DNA of 64,000 nucleotides from Bemisia tabaci. Its lineage: Eukaryota > Arthropoda > Insecta > Hemiptera > Aleyrodidae. The stretch spans positions 63,649,345 to 63,713,344 of the forward strand of contig NC_092794.1 in the NCBI RefSeq assembly GCF_918797505.1, given 5' to 3'. Shown piece after piece: positions 20,380 to 30,743 of the stretch (the first letter of the stretch is position 1; each line of letters starts with the position of its first letter). The notes under the pieces are model-generated. The model ran no database searches. It worked only from the letters and a program-made list of their open reading frames with translations, and was not told the origin of the DNA. Made by a program: the position numbers and the translations under genes.

Positions 20380-20568
20380 ATTTGCTGCTGGTATTTCGGG
20401 TATTTTAGTTCCAAAATACCTAAAAATCAACTTATCTTTCCAGGAGCTGGACAAATTTTTCCTCCCATAGGCTTAACTGACCAGGAAGCCCCTCCACTCC
20501 AAGATTCTGAGGAGTCCTTGCTTTTGATCGGCCAATTCGTTGACGTCAACCGAACCTACTGGTTACAT
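20380..20568 (+). pseudogene. Coding-like segment related to the palindrome-1 arms
   Basis: From 20440 to 20535 an ungapped 32-codon frame (starting PGAGQIFPPIGL, containing LQDSEESLLLIGQ) aligns with 17394-17489 in the right arm of palindrome 1 (PGARQNFFLFGL, LQESEEFLLVTRQ), 16 of 32 residues identical. Both are preceded by TTTCCAG, like a splice acceptor. Nucleotide similarity continues upstream. It is either an old exon of an unidentified gene or the remnant of a transposon protein; there is no start or stop context, so it is listed as a fragment. Confidence 0.35.
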
Positions 20569-20818
20569 ATCGTCCTTTCCGGTCAAAATTTCACAAGCGC
20601 CACGTTTAAAAATTTTCGCTGCCATTTTTTTTACAGAGACATTATTGGTTGAATCTGATTGAATATTTCACTGAATTTTATCAGCAGCACAAAGCAAATT
20701 CCGCAAAATTTTAGGACGGCTCCGTTGAACAGTTTCCCAGTAAAAATATAAAATAGCGGCGGAAATTTTTAATCGTCACATGGCGCTTGTGGAACTTCGG
20801 CCGGAAGGTGGCGATATA
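20569..20818. mobile_element. TIR element, first of a tandem pair
   Basis: Left end ATCGTCCTTTCCGGTC and right end GGCCGGAAGGTGGCGAT are inverted, followed inward by CACAAGCGCCA and TTTAAAAATTT. The interior resembles that of the next element (CACTGAATTTT). The ATGGCGGC-type motifs are present in degraded form. Confidence 0.75.
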
Positions 20819-21076
20819 TCGTCACCTTCCAGGCAAAGTATCACAAGCGCCATGCGACGTTTAAAAATTTCCGCCGCCATTTTATTTTTTTACAGAGAAA
20901 TTGTTCGACGAAACTGTCCGAAAATTTCACTGAATTTTCTTTGTGCTGCCGATAAAATTTAGTGAAATTTCCAAACAGATTCAACCAACAATTTCTCAGT
21001 AAAGAAATAAAATGGCGGCGGAAATTTTTAATCGTCACATGGCGCTTGTGGAACTTCGGCCGGAAGGTGGCGATAC
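20817..21076. mobile_element. TIR element, second of a tandem pair
   Basis: ATCGTCACCTTCCAGGC at the left mirrors GCCGGAAGGTGGCGATA at the right. Both arms carry CACAAGCGCCATG, TTTAAAAATTTCCGCCGCC and ATTTTATTT. Two intact GCCGCCAT motifs lie symmetrically. It ends just before the promoter-like block at 21080. Confidence 0.8.
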
Positions 21077-21079
21077 ATC

Positions 21080-21464
21080 ATTCATCTCGGCGGCAGTCAC
21101 GTGACTCCATGACGCAATTGCAAGAGCTTTCGACGGCAGCCGACAGACTGCGCCACGGGGGGCGGAACTTTCAATTGCGTGTCGGATTGCGAGGGTGGAC
21201 GGTTGTGGCATGCGCGTGACCGCGCTCAGCTGACGAGTATCGAACCGCGCTTCGGAGGACATCTTGCTTTCCCCGTAGCTAGCACTTCGATCAACAGTTG
21301 ACTTTCAAGTGTTTCCCACCTGAAACTCGAGACTCGGGTCTTCGCGAGTTCGTCCACCCAGTTTTTCGGGTCTCCCCGCGGATTTCGGGGTTCTCGGAGG
21401 CCCCCCCCGCGGCGAAGCTGGTTCGCTGAGAGCTCGGCTCCTCGCAGAGCCAAAACCATTGACC
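21080..21464 (+). promoter_or_regulatory. CpG-rich promoter and 5' UTR of a + strand gene
   Basis: Composition turns CpG-rich for about 380 bp. Motifs visible are a perfect palindromic E-box GTCACGTGAC (21096-21105, the USF/TFEB/MITF type), a GC-box GGGGGGCGG (21157-21165), an NRF1-like GCATGCGCG (21208-21216) and CAGCTG nearby. No TATA box. This combination is typical of broad, housekeeping-type promoters in animals, and the block leads straight into an ATG exon with a strong donor. The start site itself cannot be placed. Confidence 0.5.
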
Positions 21465-21516
21465 ATGTTCACCACTTCCGGTTATGATGGCCCCGACATC
21501 AAGGCGATCGAAACAC
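21465..21516 (+). CDS. First coding exon of an unidentified gene
   Basis: An ATG in fair context (GACCATGTTC) opens a frame reading MFTTSGYDGPDIKAIET plus one base, ending at a consensus donor GTAAGT (21517). Codon third positions are GC-rich, unlike flanking DNA, and the exon sits at the end of the CpG-rich block, as expected of a first coding exon. An upstream in-frame TTG at 21459 is ignored. Phase after the exon is 1, which fits the candidate exon at 22821. I do not recognise the protein; no domain can be assigned from 17 residues. Chance is possible, but position, composition and donor agree. Confidence 0.45.
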
Positions 21517-22820
21517 GTAAGTTCCCACCTCGAATCAGAATGATATTTTGGCCAATGAAATCGCGGTGCCCAGAGGGGTTTTTCAACCCGAATCATCCGC
21601 ATTTCCACTTCATAACTTTTTGTTCTGCTTTGCATCATGTAGAATGTGCACAGGCGCCACTTCATAGCAGGGTCAAAAGAGCGCTCTTTTGGCATTTAGG
21701 GAAGGGGCAATAAAAACATGGTTGCTTATCCTCTTCTCAATGGGGAAAGAATTGCATGCATTTCATTTTGGCTCACTCATCCTTAACATTCCCTTCGACT
21801 GACACTCACTTTAAGCGCATTGTAATTATTTACCTACTTTTTTAAGAGGGTGGATTCAAAAATTTTAGTGGCAGGACCATAACCTTCTTTCTCATATACT
21901 GCCTATACGTCGTAAAGCAAAGCTGTGAGTTTTCACGAACTATCCCATCCATACATTGTTGCTTGCCATAGAGACCTCACAAGGTAAGAGGAACCTATGC
22001 TGGTCATTAATGATGAATGTACGTAGAAAGCAACTTGCCTGCTTGATTTCAGAGGTCGCAATTTCTACCCTTTAAAAGCTATTTTTACAGGATTGCCACA
22101 GTCAGGGAAAACCGGGAAATGTCGGAGAATTTTAAATTGTCAGGGAAAATGACAAAAATGCCAGGGAAATTTTGTTATATCACCTTCATTTGCTTTCTAG
22201 AATGGGTTTGAGATTTTCAACAAGAAATTTTGCCTGAAAATTATTTTCAATTATGCCCTCTTAACCATTCGTCACATCTTCAATTGTCAAAGAATTTTAC
22301 CAAAATATGTCAGGGAAATCAGGGAGCTGTCAGGGAATTTCATTTTCTAAATTCTGCGGCAACCCAGAATTTTTAACAAAAAGCGTAGAAAGTCCGATCG
22401 GTGGTCGCGTTTGTAAAATTGGAAAAAATTTGTATTTCCCGGAAAATTGCAACCATGTGTGTTGTATTTCGCGCAATACCACTACACTCTCGAAAAGAGT
22501 AAATGGTCCCTCATCCTCCCCCCCCCCAAAAAAAAAGTCTGGCTTCGCCCCTAAACACTTACGTCGTTTCGAAATTTTAACCAGGATTTAAAATTACCAG
22601 GCTTATTATCTAACTCTCGGTAATTTATCGTAAAAGATATTTCATCCTGGAGAATTTTTTCGGTAGTAGACCGGTAAAATTGTAGAGGTACCTATTTCCA
22701 TAGACCCCTTCTAAAATTTGGCTCCTAAAATTTTTCTGCAATTTTAACGAATTTAACTGAAATCAGCCTAACTGTACTTTACGTTACTTAATTTCCTCTG
22801 GCGTTTTGTCTTATTAACAG
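21517..22820 (+). other. Proposed first intron
   Basis: AT-rich, starts GTAAGT and ends TTGTCTTATTAACAG. It contains a repeat-like element (22090-22365) and a possible 12-nt cassette microexon at 21972-21983 (after GCTTGCCATAG, before GTAAGA), which keeps frame whether or not it is used. Confidence 0.3.
22090..22365. mobile_element. GTCAGGGAAA-motif repeat with short inverted ends
   Basis: GGATTGCCACAG at the left pairs with CTGCGGCAACCC at the right. The interior holds at least five GTCAGGGAA or CCAGGGAAA units. Probably a degraded short element of a dispersed insect repeat type. Confidence 0.5.
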
Positions 22821-22858
22821 AGGAATACACAATGAATAACGTCTTGAGACTTATTTCT
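22821..22858 (+). CDS. Candidate second coding exon (38 nt)
   Basis: Acceptor TTATTAACAG and donor GTAAGT (22859) bracket 38 nt. The only open frame needs two leading bases to finish a codon, exactly what the first exon's overhang (one C) supplies, giving a CAG codon, then EYTMNNVLRLIS and phase 0. The two other frames have stops. Phase agreement is the main support. The MITE at 22959 lies in the next intron. Further exons could not be traced. Confidence 0.3.
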
Positions 22859-22958
22859 GTAAGTTTTTGCTTGATTCTAAAAGAATAACCTATATACCGT
22901 ACGTTTCTGTGGAGAAAACAGACACGAGAGGAAATTAGGCAACGCGTGATACAGCTAG

Positions 22959-23123
22959 CAGTCGCGTGGCGTGCTTTGCGATATACCGATTGTTATGCCA
23001 TTTAAACCTATGGAAAAGGATCGATAAACAGGGTGTTCGCAGCGAACACCTTTATAATCGATTCTTTACCATTGGTTTAAATGGCATAACTATCGATACA
23101 TCGCAATTCACGCCACGCCACTG
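22959..23123. mobile_element. MITE, CAGTGGCGTGGCG family (165 bp, copy 2)
   Basis: Same ends and interior as the copy at 15200. Flanked by a perfect 13-bp direct repeat GTGATACAGCTAG (22946-22958 and 23124-23136), longer than the 8 bp seen at another copy. Confidence 0.9.
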
Positions 23124-23180
23124 GTGATACAGCTAGGCTGATTTGTGGTTCATTTCAAAGAAAATATATTTTGAGTCGTA

Positions 23181-24321
23181 GATTGTAAAAAGTGCGAAAC
23201 TTCGCTATTACATGCACTAGATGGATGTTATAACGGCGAAGGCGAAGAAACTCTGCTTCAGCGGTGAGTGTGTCCAATTTGGTTCTGATTTTCAAAACGC
23301 CTTCAAATGAGCGTGTAGGCAAAACGATTTCCTGAGTGTTCGAATAGTTGCTCGGACCAAATCGGTGTTGCGTACGCCTGCTGTTACTGCTCAAGTGAGA
23401 TGAATGGAGTAAGAAATTTTATCTCGTTTAGGCGTTATAGACGAGTCTCGATTGATGAGAAATTGGAAGACGCCGTGAGAGCCTTTCCATCGGACATTCA
23501 GTTTAATCAAAATGTATGAAAAACGCCCTGATCGCTCAATAGATTGCCGTTGCGTCCAATTCTTTAAAACTTTGGAAAGAATAGGATGAGGTTCCTATTT
23601 TAGGCACATCTCCCAAAGCATGAGTGGCTTTTTTGGAAGTGTGAAAACGCTTCCAGGGTCAGACATCAAGGACCTGTTACCAGAATCGGAATAGGTCAAA
23701 TTCCTGGTTAAATGAAACAACCTAAGTTTGTTCACCATTCCTGACCATGTAGATTGTAAAAAGTGCGACACTTCACCATTACACACACTAGATGGACGTT
23801 GTGACGGTGAAGGAAGAAATTCTGCTTCAGTGAGGAGAGTGTCCAATTTGGTTCTGATTTTCAAAACGCCTTCAAATGAGCGTGTAGGCAAAATGATTTC
23901 CGAAGTGTTCGAATAGTTGCTCGGACGAAATCAATGTCGCACACCCACCGCGATTGATCAAGTGCGACGAAGGGAGTGAGGAATTTTCCTTTTTTTGGCG
24001 TTTTAGACGAGTCTCAGTGGATGAGAAATTTGAGGGCATCGTGAGAACCTATCCACCAGCCATTCAGTTGAGTCAAATTATGTAAAGAACGCCGCGATAG
24101 CTCAATGAATCGTCGAAGCGTTCAATGCTTCAAAACTTTGGAGAGCTGAGGATGAGGTTGCTTTTTAGGGACATCTCTTGAAACATGGGTGGCAAGTTTG
24201 AAAACTTTTCCGGGATCAGACATCAAGGACTATTACTGGAATCGGAACAGGTCAGATTCCTGGATTGAAAGTTGAATAAATATCGGAGCCTCAATTTGCC
24301 CCCTATTCCTGGTCGTCTGTA
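23181..24321. repeat. Two tandem copies of a ~570-bp repeat
   Basis: GATTGTAAAAAGTGCGA begins at 23181 and again at 23752, and the following ~565 bp are similar throughout, e.g. AAAACGCCTTCAAATGAGCG and GACATCAAGGACC. Copies differ by many substitutions. Together with the inverted third copy at 24571 they make an inverted-repeat structure with an unequal left arm. Confidence 0.88.
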
Positions 24322-24570
24322 TGAAGGACTCAAGTGTCGTGTTCGAAATTGAGTTTATAGTACAGGTACGAAGAAGAGTAAAGGACGAACATTTCCGAAC
24401 AAAAACGTCTAAAAATGTAAGACTTATATATAAACCATGCAGTTTCAAGTTTCAGTAGTTTGATATTTTTGAGAGATTAATTCTTGCAGGAACCCCAGTA
24501 AAATTCTTCCTCTATGTTATTGTACTGATAAATTTCTTTTAAGTTGTTCCGATCTTAAGTTCTTTTCCCC

Positions 24571-25138
24571 GTTGGTCAGGAATGGTGAGCAAATTGAGGT
24601 TGTATCATTTAACCAGGAATTTGACCTATTTCGATTCCGGTAACAAGTCCTTGATGTCTGATCCTGGAAAAGTTTTCAAACTTCCAAAAAAGCCTCTCAT
24701 GCTTTGGGAGATGTGCCTAAAATAGAAACCTCATCCTCATCTTTCCAAAGTTTTAAAGAATTGGACGCAAAGGCAATTTATTGAACGTTTTTCATACATT
24801 TTGATTAAACTGAATGTCCGATGGAAAGGCTCTTACGGCGTCTTCCAATTTCTCATCCATGCACCGAGACTCGTCTATACGCCTAAAGGAGATAAAATTT
24901 CTTACTCCATTCATCTCACTTGATCAGTAACAGCAGGCGCACGCAACACCGATTTGGTCCGAGCAACTATTCGAACACTTAGGAAATCATTTTGCCTACA
25001 CGCTCATTTGAAGGCGTTTTGAAAATCAGAACCAAATCGGACACACTCACCGCTGAAGCACAGTTTCTTCCTCCGCCGATGCAACGTCCAACTGGTGTAG
25101 GTTTGTAATAGCCACGTTTCACACTTTTTACGATCTTC
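24571..25138. repeat. Third, inverted copy of the ~570-bp repeat
   Basis: Reverse complement of the repeat at 23181 and 23752, from GTCAGGAATGGTGAGCAAA to CACACTTTTTACGATC. A further fragment is at 30264-30330 (GAGCAACTATTCGAACACTT). Outer boundaries 23181 and 25138 are mutually inverted, consistent with a foldback element of about 1.96 kb. Confidence 0.85.
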
Positions 25139-25246
25139 TGCTTATTTATAACAAATTATCTCTTAAAAATTGCCGGATTTGAAAACGATTTGTGAATGCC
25201 GTGTTCAATTGAGTACCGTAAAAGCCAACTCTCTTCCAGAACACCG

Positions 25247-25598
25247 CTGCCGTGGTCAGGATCTGAGGGAACACCGCGTAAACACTATAATTTTGCTAAA
25301 TTTCCTCCGATGTAATATTTAATTTTGAGAGAATCATACAAGTTTTTCTGAAATTTTGAGACACTTTAGATTAAATTGCGAATAAAGTTATTTGCAAAAT
25401 TTCCTCCGATGTAATATTTAATTTCGAGAGAATCATACAAGTTTTTCTGAAATTTCGGGACACTTAAGATAAAATTGCGAATAAAGTCATTTGCAAAATT
25501 CAATGAAAAACAGACATTGACCCCCAAGAAAATCGGTTTTTATTCGCAGAAATTAGACAAAATCTGACCTTACACGGCATATTTCCTTACCATGATAG
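25247..25598. mobile_element. 253-bp MITE family (copy 2) with a 99-bp internal duplication
   Basis: Ends CTGCCGTGGTCAGG and CCTTACCATGATAG are diverged family termini. TTTCCTCCGATG recurs at 25301 and 25400, a 99-bp tandem duplication; 352 minus 99 gives 253. Flanking tetramers ACCG and AGCG match 3 of 4. Confidence 0.72.
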
Positions 25599-25848
25599 AG
25601 CGGTGCTCAGGCAATGCGACCTGGAGTTTTGTTTGAGCTTGAGGCCGATTTTAGACAAACGCAGAAGTACAACACTTTTTCTCTCGAAGTTTATGGGAAT
25701 AGATAGTCAAATAAAAAATACCCTATTTTCACGGGAATTCGAAACAGAACTTGCCATAACTGTACCTTATTTTTTACGAGTCCTTTTTACGGTAACCTTT
25801 TTTTACGAGAAATAAAAAGAAAACATGTGACGTGCTGCCTTAATTTTT

Positions 25849-26017
25849 TGGTACTCACATTTTATTTTTCGCCCGATGTGAGTTTTTCGGTTGTCAACTT
25901 AAAACAAGTGTATCGGTTTTTCGCCCGATGTATATTTTTCGGTTGTCAACTTAAAACACCTGTTATAAGTTGACAACCGAAAAATTCACATCGGGCGAAA
26001 AAGGAATGTGAGTACCA
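25849..26017. mobile_element. Foldback MITE (169 bp)
   Basis: TGGTACTCACATT and its reverse complement mark the ends, followed inward by TTTTTCGCCCGATGTGA and TTTTTCGGTTGTCAACTT. The left arm contains an extra copy of the inner block, so the arms are unequal. Confidence 0.85.
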
Positions 26018-26353
26018 TGATATAACTCGATAAAGAAGAAAAAAGAAACATAACCCTAATTCTTTGTCTACCGGTCAATTGCACCAATAAGGATTTTCGG
26101 AGCAAGTCTGAATGGTCATTTCTCTGGCACGTTAAATTTAGAAAGTCGTTAAGTGACGTCAGGTATTAATCTTGTTGTGCGGTCCATCGCAGTCGTAATT
26201 CTTATCGGGTCAACGCACCCTCAAGCCAGATTGTTCACCTTGTGGAGAAATACTCTAAAGACCTCGTTCTATTGGCTCTTCCTCAGTACTTTGGGGGACG
26301 ATTCTTTATTCGATCGATCGATTAACAATCTCTGAATTCTAGTATATTTTTAG

Positions 26354-26516
26354 CAGTGGCGTAGCGTGAATTGCGATATATCGATTGTTATGCCATTTAA
26401 ACCGATGGAAAAGGATCGATTAACAAGGCGTTCGCAGCGAACACCCTATTAATCGATTCTTTACCATAGCTTCAAATGGGGAAATATCGATATATATCGA
26501 ATCACGCACGCCACTG
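26354..26516. mobile_element. MITE, CAGTGGCGTGGCG family (163 bp, copy 3)
   Basis: Family ends and interior, with a perfect 8-bp target duplication ATTTTTAG (26346-26353 and 26517-26524). The 8-bp duplication and CA start suggest a hAT-type element. Confidence 0.92.
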
Positions 26517-27601
26517 ATTTTTAGCATCACATCACGATATGATGCTAAAAATGATGAGGGCAGGTATTTTTACCCAAACTTTGACGAGCAAACGTCTTAA
26601 AATAACTCTGAAAGTATGCCCCGAGTGAATACATCGCAAATCGTTCGGCCTTTGGGACCCACTTTTAGAGTTATTTCAAAGTGTTTCTTGGTCAAATTTT
26701 GTGTACCAATACTTGACGCACTTCAGTGTGACGTGCGATGCTTGGAAATTCTACAGATGTGCCCTAAGATCCATAGTATTCATCAATCGATCAACCAACT
26801 ATCGAATTGTTCTCCAGAGTGCTAAAAAAACCACCCGAATGTAAACTTACTTCTGCAGATCAACTCTATTTTTTGTCGAGTGATGATTGATGAGCGCCTT
26901 GTCAGACAATCTATGAAGGAATTAGGAAATTGACAGCTTTCTTTTTGTCAACTGCTTAACCCGACATCATCGGACTTCGTGTGGTGGAAGAATTGTTCAG
27001 TTTGTCGACTTATCAATCATTTTAGGGCGAGAAACAGTGTTGTTCCCCATACATGAACTTTACGCCGCAAAAAACTGTTATAAAGGGGTCTTTAAAATAC
27101 TTCGTCGCCGTACTTACCTCGATTTCATAGAATCTTTTATGTCTGATCTTACTTTAGGATTTCAACTGCGAAATTTTTCAAGTGAAATCGTGACTTTTAC
27201 CCCCATATCAACTTTGAGATTTCATAATTTGTGAAGCTACTTACAAATTTTGAAGGGCTCCTCTAACAAGTTTAGATGGAATCACTGAAATTGCTAAAAC
27301 AGCGAAATTCATCTTAATCGTATCAAAACGAGACACGTGAGAAAGCCGTAAGTGTGCAAAAAATGACGTAGTTTTAGGCAAGACAGCAGTAAGTGACAAC
27401 ATTCCTCCAGAGAGCCAATGAAAACAGTGCTTTCAAGTGAAGTGCCGCCCACCTCTGCGGATTTCTAACCTGAAAATGCGTTTGCTGTGTGTCCAAAACG
27501 CAACCGCGAAAGCATGTAGTAGATAGCAATTACGGCTGTCTTGCCTACCAATAACCTAGCATGAAAATGAAAAATAGGTACCCTTTTTATGTAATGGAAA
27601 T
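26517..27601. other. No gene seen
   Basis: About 1.1 kb of single-copy-looking DNA with short frames only (for example 27037-27234, 65 codons). No domain, splice context or repeat recognised. Confidence 0.4.
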
Positions 27602-27912
27602 CAGAGTGTCTACAAGTCCGGAATTTCCGGGAAGTCCGGAAATAGTACTGATTTTTTAAGGGCGGACCGGAAATACTGAAAAAGTGCGGAAATTCCGCAA
27701 AAAGTCCGGAATTTTTTTCATTTTTTTTTGGAATTTCTGTCGCAATTTGAGCGAGCAATTCAAATTTTTGAAATTTTTTGAATTGCGTCAAATGGAAGTA
27801 CTGAATAAGTACTGAATTTTTCTGTCAAGGGGGTACTGATTTTTTGGAAATGTACTGAAAAAGTACTGTAAAAGTACTGACTTTTGGCCAGCCTGTTTTA
27901 GTAGACATCCTG
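27602..27912. mobile_element. Possible hAT-type MITE rich in TCCGG and GTACTGA motifs (311 bp)
   Basis: Left end CAGAGTGTCTAC mirrors right end GTAGACATCCTG with two mismatches. The interior has GTCCGGAA repeats on the left and AGTACTGAA repeats on the right. Near-matching flanks (ATGGAAAT left, TCGGAAAT one base off on the right) suggest an eroded 8-bp duplication. Confidence 0.6.
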
Positions 27913-28550
27913 TTCGGAAATAAAATCAGTCGATTTTTAATCATCCAAACGATCTCTAGGAGTCTTTCCGGACGATTAATGGCAATTTGATAAAGAACGG
28001 AAGCTTCTTTCAATAAAATTTTCAGGTTAGAAGCTTCCGAGCCCGTTTTCTCGAAACTTCATTTTTGCACTTACTGCTCTCTTCGCTATTACGGCAGCTC
28101 TGCCATTGCAAGTGCGAGTGGAAAACATTCTGAGCAACAAATCGTCTGGGTGTAACGGTAAATGACCAATCTGCTCCCCGGCGCGACGGAGCGCGTGGCG
28201 CGGCGGGACAACGGAGTAATTAACTCTACCCGTTCTCTCCCCGCGCTTTGTTCGCAAAGTCGCTATTGTTGTTCTCTTGCGTCACTCCTTTGTTCCCGCA
28301 ACCGTGATTCTCCCAATTCTGCATTGTTTATCTTTTTATCCCGTGCTTTTTCTCCTTTGCCGTCCACTCAATCTCCAGGAAACAATTTCACGCGAAAATA
28401 AGCGATTTATCGCACGTGGTTTTTTCATTTCCCGAAAACCCATGAATCTACGCCACCGTGCCACTGAAAAGAGCGTTAAGTAAGTTCAAGGATGAAACTT
28501 CTCAGAACATGCGCCCAGTAGAGTTCGATTGGAAAATTCTATTGAAAGGG
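27913..28550. other. GC-rich block with a donor-like site; no gene called
   Basis: 28150-28300 is GC-rich (CGGCGCGACGGAGCGCG). A GTAAGT follows at 28480. This could be a non-coding first exon on + strand, but frames through it disagree and nothing downstream supports it. Confidence 0.25.
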
Positions 28551-28707
28551 TTATAAGACGGTATGTTGGAGTTTTTTAGGCAACGTGCGTTAAAAATTCA
28601 GCATAAAGCTGAAAATATCAATACAGAGGATTCAATTGAGATTGTCAGCTTTATGCTGAATTTTTAACTCACGTTGGCTAAAAATACTCCGACGTACTGT
28701 CTTACAA
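28551..28707. mobile_element. Foldback MITE (157 bp)
   Basis: Arms of about 60 bp: TTATAAGACGGTATGTTGGAG pairs with CTCCGACGTACTGTCTTACAA, then TTAAAAATTCAGCATAAAGC with its reverse complement. Loop about 30 nt. Confidence 0.87.
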
Positions 28708-28921
28708 TCCGTGCGTTCACCGCAATCAGTTTGTGAAAGGGTTAGTTTTTCATCATTTAGCGCAGAAATCTTTCAACAATCTCAATTACGCTCCTCTTGA
28801 GAGAATTTCACAGGTATTTGAGAATGACAAAAATCGCAAATTTGAGAAAAAATCAGAAAGAGTTTGTCAGTGTTGCTGCCAGTTTCAATGAAAATCCAAT
28901 TCAAACGCTCAAAACACTGCA

Positions 28922-29772
28922 CAGTGGTCTTGAAGCAAAAAAAAAATGCGACTAAAATTTACCAAAAAACGGATTGCAGGGGGTAAGTCCATAGTACGTG
29001 TACACGTGAAATTGCAATAAATCAAAATCTTGACTAATCCTATTTTCTAAATATGGCATTTTGAAATTTTCCTAGTAGATGCAAGTTCCCTACTGATTTT
29101 AGCGCGTTTGAACTTTTGAAGATGTTTTATGTGTGAAAGCAATTCTCCTTCAGCTACGTCTGCAGCAATTGTTGTTACGCTTATGTTGACCGTGCTGATT
29201 TTAGCTCATTACATACTCGATTATCTGAAGGCGATTTATGTGCGCAAATGGCGCAATCTGTCGAAGAACCAACGAAGTACGGATTGAGTCATTCATTCAA
29301 TCTCACTTCTGTTGTTCTCCAACAGGGTGCTCTACTTCCGCACATAAAACGCCTTCAGAGAGTCGAGTATGTAATGAGTTAAAATCAGCACGCACAACAA
29401 ATTCGTAACAACAATTGCTACAGACGCAGCGGAAGGCGAATTGTTCGGTTGATAAAAAGAGCATGAAGCAGAGGGTACGTATTCGATCGACATAAATCAA
29501 ACGAAAAACAAAATCGTGAACCGATCAACACCGATTCAATGGACAATAATTGTGAAAATAAATAGCGGATCAAAATCAATAGAAAACTTGCTTTTACAAT
29601 GAAAATATCAAATTACGATATTCGAAAATACGATCAGCCAAGATTTTAATTTTTCGCTATTTTAAGTGTACATGTGCCATAGACTCACCCCCTGCAAACC
29701 GTTTTTGGGTACATTTTTTTTGCATTTTTTTTTGTTTTTTTTTTTTTTTTTTTTTGCTTCAAGACCACAATG
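28922..29772. mobile_element. Large foldback element (851 bp)
   Basis: Termini CAGTGGTCTTGAAGC and GCTTCAAGACCACAATG are inverted, followed by an A/T run, CCAAAAAACGG and GCAGGGGGT blocks in both arms. Near the centre, CTCATTACATACTCGA and GAAGGCG pair again. The arms have diverged in the middle third. No protein frame. A target duplication is not evident. Confidence 0.8.
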
Positions 29773-30743
29773 ACTATCGGCAGTGTAAATTACATAGGTA
29801 ACAAAAATTGAAGCTAAGTTCTTGAGATTATTGAAAAGCGTTTAAAACTAAAATTGAAAATTGACATTTGAGATTCCACCCCAAGAACCGTTCTCCTACC
29901 TTCATTGTACACTTGCTGAACAATTATTTTCACGTGATCGGCTCTAATATAAAGCGATCGGTGAGTTGGAATTTTAAGTATAGAAAACGCTAATTCCTTC
30001 CTAGCGAATTGAATTTGAAAATGTTTCATACGTACACCGTGTTCTAAGTAGGTGAAATTTTGACGTGAAATAAAAACTATAGTGATCCATCTCCGAATTC
30101 CATTTCGTGCGCGTGTTGATTCCGCTATACTGCATGAGGAGTTAATAATGCGTGCCGCATTACCACTTTTCAATGATCTTACATCAGAGAGGAACAAAAC
30201 GTATGAAGTTTTGTGCATACGCGAAGTCTCTTCGCCACGTTCAGGCTAACGGCTGTGTCAGGCGTCGGTCGAGCAACTATTCGAACACTTAGAAGATCGG
30301 TTTGCCTACACGCTCTTTTGAAGGCGATTTGCAGCGCTCGTGAAACATGCATATCGAATATCGATGGAGAAGTCACGAAGCACGCACTGTTGATTCCCGC
30401 AGTAGCATATTTCTTTTCACACTTTTTCCTCATAATAATACCAAATATTCTTAAAAATTATTCTTCAGAGTTTTTACCGGTTTTTCTTCTACCTGCTAAA
30501 ATATTCTGTGAAAATTTTGAAAAATATCTTCCATTATTTTTTCCTTAGAGACCCCTAAGATCGCCCTTTGGAAATTCTATTGTGCGTCTTTTTTTTTTTT
30601 TTTGCCCAGCTTCCACACTGTTGCGCAAAAGAAGAACGTCGTTTGAACATTCCAACGTTGCCAAATTTCCTGAGAATAAAAAATTCATTTTCTGAAAAAC
30701 TTGTGAATAGCATTCTTCTTATTTTTTGCAATTCAATCAATCA
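29773..30743. other. No gene seen; two repeat fragments
   Basis: 30264-30330 is a fragment of the ~570-bp repeat. 30604-30735 resembles part of the 253-bp MITE (GAAGAACGTCGTTTGAACATT, GTTGCCAAATTTCC) and is cut at the edge of palindrome 3. The frame at 29814-30218 (minus, 134 codons) has no recognised domain. Confidence 0.4.

Noticed and set aside
24083..24130. tRNA-like A-box (GATAGCTCAATG) and B-box-like GTTCAATGC
   Set aside because: No cloverleaf could be drawn, and the sequence lies in the ~570-bp repeat; the other copies do not keep the boxes.
28027..28257. Minus-strand frame ending at a GTAAGTGC donor-like site
   Set aside because: Composition is ambiguous, no acceptor could be paired, and the + strand shows an equally plausible alternative.
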